Assembly: GCA_019321725.1 (NCBI GenBank)
Contig: CM033112.1
Coordinates: 22,846,509 to 22,910,508, forward strand
Length of the DNA: 64,000 nt
Direction of reading: 5' to 3'
Origin: Paulownia fortunei
Taxonomy: Eukaryota > Streptophyta > Magnoliopsida > Lamiales > Paulowniaceae
Shown: positions 37,601-47,239 of the stretch, piece after piece
Numbering within the stretch: position 1 is the stretch's first letter
How the letters are laid out: every line of letters begins with the position of its first letter
Notes under the pieces: generated by a model
Seen by the model: only the letters and a program-made list of their open reading frames with translations
What the model was told of the DNA's origin: nothing
The model's database searches: none
Translations under genes and position numbers: made by a program

Positions 37601-38127
37601 CCTCTCAGTTATTAGCAGAATACTCTAACCAATTGAGTTAATAGATCATACGTTTATAATTTTAAATAAGTGCATAAATAAGTCTCATTATTTATTTTTT
37701 TTATTTTTTTCCCTCAAATTATTTGTCTTGTTTCTAAAAATCAATATAATTGGTGTTGTACTCCTCTTTAAATTTAATTAATTAGTTGCAACAAGTTATA
37801 AATCAAGTCCTATATTTAAACATTATATATTTCATCTTAATAATAAGTAAAATTTTGAAAATTATCTAATGATGTTACTTTATAATTATCTTAATAATAA
37901 GTAAATGATGCTACTTTATAATATCTAGTGTTTATTTTTCAATTTTTCATTTAGTATTATTAAATTATTGTAATGTTACATCAATTTTATATGATAACAT
38001 TAACTCCAAATATCAAAATTTAGTAAATTGTGCTTTATCAATGCAATGTAAATGAAAAAATTATTTTTTAGAAATTTCATAAATTAATTTAGTCACTTTT
38101 GTTTTTGACCATATGCTTAAATTTTAG
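37601..38127. repeat. Dispersed repeat, copy 2 (pairs with 32931-33484)
   Basis: Same ordered landmarks as the copy at 32931-33484, with many substitutions and small indels, so the duplication is old. Confidence 0.75.
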
Positions 38128-38164
38128 GTTGCTACTGAAAATTTCACAGTACAAAAACAGGCCA

Positions 38165-39705
38165 CCCCCACCCCTTCGCTACTCTCTCTTGTATTTAGTG
38201 TTCTATAAGGTACAATCCTAAAAACCCTAATTTTTGCTAATAAAATGTTAATAGTACAAATCCAAAGCTACTACTACCCCCTCGTTAGTATCGGACTTTT
38301 ATTCTATGTTTAAGGATTTAAAATCTAATAAACTCTAGTTTTTGCTAAAAATATTTTCACCCCACCAGCTCGCCAATATTCCTCTAGTATTTTGTACTTT
38401 ATGATGCATAATTTAAAAAACTCTAGTTTTTGCTTATGCATTGAATCTTCTTGGTTGAAAATATGTGTTGTCAATTCTTGGCTTTCACTAGTTTTCTTAT
38501 TGGCAATTATTAGACTTTGACAGATATCCATTTTTTTTTTTTTTGTCGCTTTCTACAAGTCCTTTCATAATGCCTTTTCAAATGGATAGTTTCATGACTA
38601 GTTGGAGCTTTGAGGCAAGTTTTACAGTAGTTACACTCACCATACTAAGTGTTCTCAACCATCAATCTTTTAAAGTGGTTCCAAACCTCCAATATATGTT
38701 TTCTCTTGCGACTATTTTCAGAAATATCCTCAACTCTCAAATCATCATCAACTTCATTATCCTCATATGTAATTTCTAACATCGTATTGCTTTCTTGGGA
38801 GCAATAGATGATAGAGAATTATCTCCCTCTTCAGATTCCATTTGTTAATTGTTAGTGGTAATTAAATGAGTAAAAAAGTTGCACATACAAGGTATTAAGA
38901 AAGTGAAGTAACAAAATGTATAATAGAATAACAAGTCAAATATCAAGTCAAAATACATTATATACAACATTTACTGTAATAAATAGAATAACAAGTCAAA
39001 TATTAGAAGAGTGCTTGGGATAAACAAATGATTAGATTACAAATTTCAATATATAAATAAGATCAATACTAAAAGTCACCTAATTTGAAAACCAAATCCA
39101 CAAAGCTAAATTTTGATAATTTTAATACAAAAAATAGCACAAATATTTTTTGTTCTCAAACTAAGGCCTAAGATGACAACACATCCAAGTCTACGTGTTA
39201 AAAGTCGAAGCCTTTAAGAGAAAGAGTCCAAACGGTTGAACAAAATCAAGAATAAACCCATTGAGAAATGAGAAGCAAATAATCATTATTTTTACTCCTG
39301 AAATGCAACAATAATAAGCATTTATTAATCATCATTAGCTTTTCTTCATCTTTTTTTTTTTTTTTATTATGCATTGAATTCCCAACTCAATTTGTTCGAT
39401 TCTTGATTTATTTATATGAAAATTATGCACACACACACATGTGCGCTTTACTCTCTTTCAAAAAATATTAATAGTACAAACCCAAGGCTACTACTACCCT
39501 CTCGTTAGTGTCGGACTTTTATTCTATATTTAAGAATGTAAAATCTAATAAACCCTAATTTTTGCTAAAAATATTTTCACCCCACCAACTCGCCAATATT
39601 CCTCTAGTGTTTTGTACTTTATGATGCATAATCCCAAAAATCCTAGTTTTTGCTCTTATAGTTTCGACAAAAAAAACACTAGGCCACACTCGCCCCTCAC
39701 TACTC
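38165..39705. repeat. Diverged minisatellite in two blocks with monomers of 80-105 bp
   Basis: Block 1 (38165-38435) holds three monomers, each ending in a variant of aaaccctaatttttgct (near 38222, 38328 and 38415). Block 2 (39465-39705) repeats 38245-38435 at high identity and then continues into the gccaca..cgcccctcactactct motif that precedes block 1. The blocks are therefore cyclic permutations of one array. The ~1 kb between them shows no gene. Confidence 0.7.
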
Positions 39706-40479
39706 TTTGTTGTTTTAAAGCACATGAAATGCACAAGAGGAGTATGTAAGCAAATGGATAAGATTAGCCTTTATATATATTTTGAATTAAATAGTAATTA
39801 TGAAGAATATCATGATATTGTACTTGATTTTGACCAAAAAATAATTTAGTTCACTTAAAAAATTTTGATTAAAATGTGACACTTTGTGGTATTTTCTCTT
39901 GATTAACTTCAAATATTACATTAACTAAAAACATGGAATATTATTACAAATAGTTGAAAAAAAGTATTTATTAATTTTTAGCGCATGAAATTACTCGATT
40001 TGATCATGTATAATGTATTTAATGCAAAAAAAAATTATAAAATCAAGTAAAAAGAAGACTTCTCCAACCATCAAAATCAAGCAAAAGGATGACTATTATG
40101 ATAACAAATTTATGTAAAAACTTATTTAGTTATATTATATATTTTTAAATTATCATTGAATTTAGTTCTTTAAATATTTTTATTTAATCATTCATATCGA
40201 TCTATAATTATTGACAATAAAATATTTAGAAGTACCTTGAAATATTTTTATTTTTAATTAGTTAAATATTCAATTAATATTTCTCTATTTATAAAAATAC
40301 CATCTAATATTTAAGTTATTAAATAATATAATTATTTTAATAAACTTAGATGAATCATGTGCAACGCACATGCTTCTGACTAATTTATATTAAGTGATAA
40401 GAAATTTTATCTTATAAAAATAATTTTTACTAATTTAATAGTAATAACAATATACGTGTAAGTTGTCACTGTCGAAAAC
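39706..40479. other. AT-rich spacer upstream of the NLR1 promoter
   Basis: No gene, and no repeat boundary that I can define, was seen here. Confidence 0.5.
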
Positions 40480-41165
40480 TAGGTACATAAGAATTAGTGA
40501 CAATTAGCCCATTTGCACAAGAAATTTCAACATTGGAGAGATGAATACTCTATTAAAGAAGAAACCAACGTAAGGAATACCCTATGATTGCAAAATGAAG
40601 TAAATTTTTCCAACATGTAAATGAAGTATATTTTTAACCTGAATGGAAAAGTTAGGCTTGTCATCCAACAACTTGAATAAAAAATAACAACTTCAATAAA
40701 AAATAAAAAATAAAAAATAAAAAATAAAAAATAAAATTGTCCAGTTGACAATTGCAGTGTAATTAAAGAATGTTGCACACGCGGCACGCCTTCTTGATTT
40801 ATCTGGTGAAATATTTCTGTTCACTCTTGTAGAATCTGAGCCAGTCTGTCATACTAATTTATGCATTAATTCAAATTGCTTATTTTTTTGCTGTCTAATA
40901 TGAAGAAACTCAGTAGACGTATCAAAACAACATATTCTAGTAATTAAAGAGTTAAAAGTTATCAAGTACAGCTAATTAGTTGCAAAAAAAAATCAGCATC
41001 GTGGAAGAGAACTGTATTATCATATTAACATAGGAGTAATAGTTTAACAAAGTCTTGTTGGCAAACTCTCCATATATAGCCAGCTTTTGAGAAATCACTA
41101 GACACTGCATCCATACTGTATTTCTGCATTTTTCTGCTACTTTACAGAAAGAATAAAGGCCGGAG
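40480..41165 (+). promoter_or_regulatory. NLR1 upstream region with conserved TATA segment
   Basis: The region matches the upstream DNA of NLR3 and the relict copy at 19.6-21.2 kb. Conserved points are agaaatttcaac (40520), cttgatttatctg, acatattctagtaatta, and the TATA motif in ccatatatagccagc with TATATAG at 41073-41079, about 90 bp before the ATG. An A-rich repeat (aataaaa)n at about 40693-40735 is peculiar to this copy. The TTATC site at about 41024 is the empty site of the solo LTR at 20020. Confidence 0.7.
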
Positions 41166-43766
41166 ATGGCGGCATATGCAGCTCTAGTTTCTCTTATGCA
41201 TATTATAGAGCAGATCCAGCATCATCCTCGCCCTCCAATTTCTCTTGACAAAAAACTGGTTGAATCTCTAACCGAAAAGGTTACTTTCTTGCAAGATTTT
41301 CTTGAAGGTTATTCCCATGGTGGCAGCAAAGAAGCAGATGGCTTGGAGAGTCGCATTGCAAAAGCAGCTTATGCGGCTGAAGATATAATCGAATCCCAAG
41401 TAGTGGATCAAATCCTTGCTGGATCCACAAGTCGTGAGGAAAAGATCAGTTCCATTGACTTCTACCAAGGTCTAGAGAAAGTAATAGAAGACATGGATTT
41501 TATCAAGAAAGAGGTGATGGAGATTAAAGAGGAGGAGGGAATCCAAGATCAGTTGCACAGACATTCAATGCCTCCTGCTTCATCAAAATCTCCTTCCACG
41601 GGGCAGAACACAATCGTGGGTTTTGATGATGTCTTAAACGAACTCACGGGTAAGCTCATCGGACAACAATCTAATCTCCAAATCATTCCAATAGTTGGCA
41701 TGGGCGGTATTGGTAAGACTACGCTTGCTAGAAATGTTTATGCAAAACCGCTTATTGCGGAATACTTTGATATTCGTGCTTGGGTTACAATTTCTCATGA
41801 ATATAGCCTGCAAGAAATTCTTTTAGAAGTTCTTCTCTGTCTAAAACACGAAGAAAGAAGGGAAATTTTGAGTGGAAAAAGTGAAGGTGAATTAGGAGAA
41901 ACATTACACAAACGTTTATATGGTAGGAGGTATTTGATTATAATGGATGATATATGGAATATTGAGGTGTGGGACAAGGTAAAATTCTTCTTTCCTGATT
42001 ATAGAAATGGCAGCCGAATAGTAATAACAACTAGGCTATCAAACGTGGCTTTTCAATTATGTGGCTCTCATGGCCTTGAGATGAACTTTCTAGATGAGGA
42101 TAAAAGCTGGAATCTACTCTGCAAAAATGTGTTTGGAGAAGAAAGTTGCCCCCTTGAATTGGAGGAAATCGGAAAGAAGATTGCAAAAAATTGCAGAGGA
42201 CTTCCTTTGTCTATTGTTGTGATTGGAGGACTCTTAACAAAGTCAGAACGGACAATAGAATACTGGGAATATATTGCAGAAAATTTAAATTCAATTGTGA
42301 ATGTGGAAGACAATGAACGTTGCAACAAAATATTGCGTAAAAGTTACAATCACTTGCCAGTTCATCTAAAACCATGTTTTCTGTATATGGGAGTTTTTCC
42401 TGAAGACAATGAGATTCGTGTCTCTTGGCTCATCAAGCTATGGGTTGCTGAAGGATTTCTAAAACCAATTAGTGGCAAAAGCTTGGAAGTGGTTGCAGAA
42501 GAGTACTTAAAGGACCTTATTGACAGAAATCTCATTTTAGTTCGTGAGTGGAAGTCTAATGGGAAAATAAAAGTTTGCCACATACATGACCTCTTGAGGG
42601 ACCTTTGTTTAAACGAAGCTCAGACAGAGAAGTTTCTTTGTGTTGCACAGACGCATATACATACCCAACGCCGCATTGGTGTTCATCAAAGCACATCGAA
42701 AGAGGAGTATCTCCCTCAAGTCCTTGATGCCTTGCAATCTATGCCACTTACCCGTTCTTTGATATGCAATTTTAAGGGAGTTTTACCACCACATGATTTT
42801 AGATTGTTGAGGGTATTGAAAGCCGCTGATAAACATTTATATTATGAAGAGAACAGGTATTCCCTAGAAGCTATTTTTCAGCTAGTTAACTCGCGGTACC
42901 TTGCTATCATAGCTGATTGGGTTCGAAATCCCAGGTTTCCTTCTTCAATCTACCTCCTTTGGAATCTACAGACATTAAGTGTCAGGGGTGTCCTGTACGC
43001 ACCAGCTGAATTTTGGAAGATGACTCAACTTAGGCATGTCGAGTTCGACGCACTCCATCTCCCGGATCCTCCCATTAGTCACATGGACGGGCAAGATGAC
43101 TCTGTTCTAGGGAATCTACAGACGCTCTTGAAACTCAAAAATTTCAAGTGTGGTGAAGAGGTGGTCAAGAGAATCCCCAATATCAAGAAATTGCAACTAT
43201 CTTACGAGGGATTTGAGGAAGGGTCAGGTTACTGTCTCAACAATCTTGGCCTTCTACATAAACTCGAATCCCTTACTTGCCTCTTTTATCCACCTGAGAA
43301 GCTAAGCCGGAGTGGTTTGCTGCAGAACCTCACCTTCCCGCATTCCCTCAAGAAGTTGACTTTACTCGGCACCATGCTCCATTGGGAAGACATGACCACA
43401 AAGATAGGTTCTTTACCCCTTCTTCAAGTGCTCAAACTGAAATGGGGTTCCTTCATAGGACCCGAGTGGGAAACAGTTGAAGGGCAATTCTGCAGCCTAA
43501 AATTCTTGTTAATTAGCGCGTGTGATCTGGAATACTGGACGACAGACAACACCCACTTTCCACTCCTTGAGCAGCTTGTTCTTTTGGACTTAGAAAATTT
43601 GAAGGAGATCCCTTCGGGTATTGGAGAAATACCAACGCTTCAATCAATTCGGTTGCTACTTTGTACCAATTCTCTCATCCTTTCTGCTAAAAAAATACTA
43701 AGGGAACAAGAGGAACTTGGGAATGTAGGCCTTCAACTTCGACTAGAGTCCCAACTTTCAAGTTGA
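41166..43766 (+). CDS. R1-like CC-NB-LRR immune receptor, intact (NLR1)
   Basis: Intronless, 866 codons. Residues 1-130 form the Rx-type N-terminal coiled-coil region with the EDVID-like motif AEDIIES at 71-77. The NB-ARC follows: P-loop GMGGIGKTT 178-186, kinase 2 YLIIMDDIW 256-264, RNBS-B NGSRIVITTR 281-290, GLPL 345-348, RNBS-D CFLYMGVFPED 404-414, and the MHD position as HIHD 472-475. From about residue 540 to the end are irregular leucine-rich repeats (LPLLQVLKLKW, LEQLVLLDLENLKEIPSGIG). NLRs bind ADP/ATP and trigger defence after sensing pathogen effectors; the effector here is unknown. It resembles the late-blight R1 group but lacks the long N-terminal extension of potato R1. All catalytic motifs are present and no frame break was seen. 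NLR3 is its closest intact neighbour. Confidence 0.95.
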   Translation: MAAYAALVSLMHIIEQIQHHPRPPISLDKKLVESLTEKVTFLQDFLEGYSHGGSKEADGLESRIAKAAYAAEDIIESQVVDQILAGSTSREEKISSIDFYQGLEKVIEDMDFIKKEVMEIKEEEGIQDQLHRHSMPPASSKSPSTGQNTIVGFDDVLNELTGKLIGQQSNLQIIPIVGMGGIGKTTLARNVYAKPLIAEYFDIRAWVTISHEYSLQEILLEVLLCLKHEERREILSGKSEGELGETLHKRLYGRRYLIIMDDIWNIEVWDKVKFFFPDYRNGSRIVITTRLSNVAFQLCGSHGLEMNFLDEDKSWNLLCKNVFGEESCPLELEEIGKKIAKNCRGLPLSIVVIGGLLTKSERTIEYWEYIAENLNSIVNVEDNERCNKILRKSYNHLPVHLKPCFLYMGVFPEDNEIRVSWLIKLWVAEGFLKPISGKSLEVVAEEYLKDLIDRNLILVREWKSNGKIKVCHIHDLLRDLCLNEAQTEKFLCVAQTHIHTQRRIGVHQSTSKEEYLPQVLDALQSMPLTRSLICNFKGVLPPHDFRLLRVLKAADKHLYYEENRYSLEAIFQLVNSRYLAIIADWVRNPRFPSSIYLLWNLQTLSVRGVLYAPAEFWKMTQLRHVEFDALHLPDPPISHMDGQDDSVLGNLQTLLKLKNFKCGEEVVKRIPNIKKLQLSYEGFEEGSGYCLNNLGLLHKLESLTCLFYPPEKLSRSGLLQNLTFPHSLKKLTLLGTMLHWEDMTTKIGSLPLLQVLKLKWGSFIGPEWETVEGQFCSLKFLLISACDLEYWTTDNTHFPLLEQLVLLDLENLKEIPSGIGEIPTLQSIRLLLCTNSLILSAKKILREQEELGNVGLQLRLESQLSS

Positions 43767-44699
43767 AACTTGGTGAGAACTGAATCTGCCATGATTATAT
43801 GAAGCATGTTTTTTTCTTTCTATAAAAATGAATGAAAAATAAAAGTATATTTCTCTTGCTACTTCAGTCAATAATGATTATCGCTTCAATTTTTTATCAT
43901 GTACACCTTTTTCACAGCATCGATAGTATTAGAATTAAATTATGAAAAACTTGCAAACTTCTCCTTCTGTCTTTAGTGTGTGCATATTTTTTTTCTTTCT
44001 AATTTTTTTTGTACTATGATGTTTTTTCTTTAAACAGGTACCACCTCTCAACCCTATTCGATGAACCTACCTACAAGAAATAAATCGGAGGGTACAGGTC
44101 TCCAGAGCCTAGTGCAAGTCGAGATGTTTCAACTTAATTAGTTGAATGTTTGATATGTTCGATTTATAATTCAGTTTCTGTTCTTGAGAGTTTCAATGTT
44201 TTTTTTTTCTCTCCTTTTACAAGTACCTTTTTTGGTTAGTAGATTGGGATACATTTTAGTGTGTGGTTAATTTATTCGAGACTGCTTTTCTCAGGAGTTC
44301 TTTTTCTAGGCTGACTGGTTTGACTTGTGATTATTAAGGCATTTGGGATAACTTAAAAAATTTCTACTTGTTTTTCTGTAAATGTAATTTCATTTGAACT
44401 TTATTTAATTTGTGCAAGGAGTTTGAAATTTCTTCAAATGTTCAAGTTCTATCAAAAATGTAAAAAAATTGAGTCGAGCGATACGAACATAGTTCACTTC
44501 AAAACTACAAACTTCAGAAATAAACTTTTTATCTTTGAGACTATTATTCTAATCATCGCAAACATTCTCCAAGCAATTGCACTGAAAATGTGGAATTTGC
44601 ATGTATAATCAACAGAAGGATCAATTTCTAGCATTGAGCCAGGCCAGGGAGCGTGTAGTTATTTTCAGGGTAGGGGAGAATTGTCGACTGCCTACAGCC
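43767..44699. other. NLR1 3' flank, shared with the other NLR units
   Basis: The stretch aatctgccatgatt after the stop, gtaccacct..atgaacctacctac near 44040 and tctcaggagttc near 44290 recur after the right-hand pseudogene (63200-63960). The end near 44605-44660 matches 61482-61540 downstream of NLR3. This shows that the duplicated unit includes about 0.9 kb of 3' DNA. Confidence 0.7.
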
Positions 44700-45822
44700 C
44701 TTCACCGTATCCCCGGATGGGAAAGTGCCATACACCTTGATAAAAATTCTATTTTTCATACAAGATCGAAACATATCGATATGAGATATTATTGGATTAG
44801 AAATATTTTGAATGATAAATTGTTAGAGGTGGAAAAAGTTGACACAGATCGAATTGGATCTGATATGTTAACGAAAAGTCTACCAAAGGAGAAGCTTGAG
44901 ACTTGTCAATTGATCGTCGGGATGGCGAATCCTTCCACATAATCGGAAAGGGAAAAATTTGTTGGGTAGAATTTTCTCAATGTGGAAATACCCAACTTAA
45001 ATGAAGGGTAATTTTGTCAAATAACAAAATTGCTGACTTAAGATATTGATTTTTGACTTGTTCACAATCAGCAAAGACGAGAGAGAAAAAAGAGAAGAAC
45101 TAGAAAGAGAAAAGATGTGAAGAAATTCAATTTTGAAATAGCATCCGATCAGTCACTTTCAGAATACGATCGAAAAAAATCAAACCGATCAATCAAGCTG
45201 GTATTTTAACAGTACGTTCAGAACACATTGAGATACAATCTGACAGTGGAGATCAAGTTTGAGTTATCTAGAATCTGGTTTTGTGAAGAACAGAGCACCT
45301 CTGTTTTCTAGAAGATTAATGGGGGCAGTCTAGATCAAGAGGCCATTTTTTAAAATCAAACTATTGAATTAATCTAAAATTTTGACTATATGTTCAAAAC
45401 TCATAGTTCTATAGTTTGTACGGTGGAGATCGGATTTGAATGCCCATTTCACCATAAATCATTCATGGACAGTAGTGCCACGTTTTGGGTGAGATATTTC
45501 TAATTTCTCTTGGTAGAACTTGTTTGTTGTCAAGATTGAATTATCTTGAGATATTTGTAATTATATATCACTTGAGATAGATTGTTGAACTTGTTGTATT
45601 CCTATTTTTTATTATAGTGGAGATTAATTTAGTGGACTATGGTCCCGTGGTTTTATTCCTCATATCGGAAAGATTTTCCACGTTAAAAATTGTTCGTGTT
45701 TTTTGTTGTAATTGTGATTGGTTTGCTTGTTATTATTTCATGCTAAATTCACACAAAAGAGAAATAATTATTATTTTCATTGTGTTTGTGTTTAACTGGT
45801 GATTTGAATGCACTTCCCAACA
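44700..45822 (+). mobile_element. 5'-truncated Ty1/copia element: RNase H end plus 3' LTR
   Basis: In frame at 44722-44939 is the C-terminal part of a copia RNase H (SKHIDMRYYWIRN, then DMLTKSLPKEK). A polypurine tract (ggaaagggaaaaatt, about 44944-44958) and an 863-bp LTR at 44960-45822 follow; the LTR begins TGTTGGGTAG and ends CTTCCCAACA. Everything 5' of the RNase H end is missing. It is a different family from the element at 24-29 kb, because its LTR is longer and unrelated. The right edge lies inside an NLR NB-ARC sequence. Confidence 0.85.
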
Positions 45823-47239
45823 CTTCTTTCCAAATAACAACAATGAAAGTAGAATAATAATAACCACAAGGCTGTCAAACGTGGCCTTCCATTTAACTAG
45901 CTCTCATGGTCATGAGATGAATTTTCCAGATGAGAATAAAAGTTGGTATCGACTTTGCAAAAATGTGTTTGGAGAAGAAGGTTGCCCTCTAGAATTGGAG
46001 GATATTGGAAAGAAGATTGCTAAATATTGCAAAGGACCTCCTCTGATTGGAGGACTCCTCGCAATTGCGAAAGATTACTTAAAAGGACCTTACCGACAGA
46101 AATCTCATTTTAATCCATCAATGGGGGTCTAGTGGAAAAATAAAATTCTGGAATATCCATATTTTCTTGAGGAGCCTGTGCTTAGGAGAAGCTCAAAAGG
46201 AGAAGTTTCTTTGTGTCATAATGCAACATAGTCTTAACATTCCACAAGGCATAAATGCCCAACGCCGTGGTTGCTTCTTTCTTTCACTCCAGGGGCCAAG
46301 CCGGAGGGATTGGCTGCAGACCCTCACCTTCCCTCATTCCCTCAAGAAGTTGATTTTAGGAGGCAGCCACCTCCACTGGGAAGACATGACCACAAAGATA
46401 GGTTCATTAACCCTTCTTCAAGTCCTCAAACTGAAATGCAAGTCCATCATAGGATCCGAGTGGGAAACAGTTGAAGGGCAATTCTGTTGAGAAATTATGA
46501 AAATTCTCGATAAATTATAGATTAGTGAGAACAAAAAAAAAAAAAAAAACACATACAAATTTGATAAGGGAGTTCGGCCAATAATGCCTACGTCTCCGAA
46601 CCTGTTGCAGATCGTTTTACTAAAGGGAGAAAATTTATAAGTGTTTACAACTCACAACCCACACAAGAATTTTTCTTCACTAAATTCTTTCACAAGCTTT
46701 CTCTAAAGTTTTTCCTCTCAAACTCTCTCTAATTCTCTAATTTTGGGATGCTATACAAATGAGAGTTATGAGGATTTATATAGATTTCAACCTCTCAAAC
46801 TCTCTCTAATTCTCTAATTTTGGGATGCTATACAAATGAGAGTTATGGGGATTTATATAGATTTCAAAAAACATGAGTTGGTGGAATATTTGGGTAAATT
46901 AGGTTAAATACCTTAATTGACAATTGTCTAAATTAAGCACCCTTCATTTTTTACCAAAAATATTTGACTATTTTCTTGACAAATTCTGCAGCCTTAAATT
47001 CTTGCTAATTGAATACTGGAAGACAGACAGCACCCACTAATTCCCACGCCTTGAGAACCTTCGTCTTCGATTCTTATATAAGCCGAAGGAGTTCCCTTCG
47101 TGTATTGGAGAAATACCAACGCTTCAATTAATTGAGTTAAGACAGATGTAACGATGCTGCCGCCATTTCTGCAAAGGAAATACTAGAGGAACAAGAGGAA
47201 CTTGGGAATGTAGGCCTTCAAGTTCGAGTTTGCTTATAG
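45823..47239 (+). pseudogene. NLR pseudogene: NB-ARC and LRR fragments, interrupted by a solo LTR
   Basis: Similarity to NLR2 and NLR3 starts abruptly at cttctttccaaataacaac, within the NB-ARC just before RNBS-B, so the coiled coil, P-loop and kinase 2 are gone. After GGLLA a deletion joins the GLPL region to the DYLK segment. Frameshifts follow, and another deletion removes most of the first LRR half (AQRR joined to LQGPSRRDWLQ). A solo LTR interrupts the LRR at 46485-46981. The coding trace resumes as ttctgcagccttaaattc and ends near 47239. It cannot encode a receptor. Confidence 0.9.
46485..46981. mobile_element. Solo LTR, 497 bp, target duplication AATTC
   Basis: The insert begins TGTTGAGAAATTATG and ends TTTTCTTGACA, flanked by AATTC at 46480-46484 and 46982-46986. 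The intact paralogues read gggcaattctgcagcct without interruption. It contains a 77-bp tandem duplication (46714-46790 and 46791-46867) that includes a TATA-like ttatatag. Confidence 0.9.

Noticed and set aside
39431..39447. Short (CA)n run
   Set aside because: Only about seven units; ordinary in plant spacer DNA.
44601..44942. 113-codon ORF as an independent plant gene
   Set aside because: The C-terminal 70 residues are a copia RNase H end and the N-terminal part is NLR flank DNA; it is a chance fusion.
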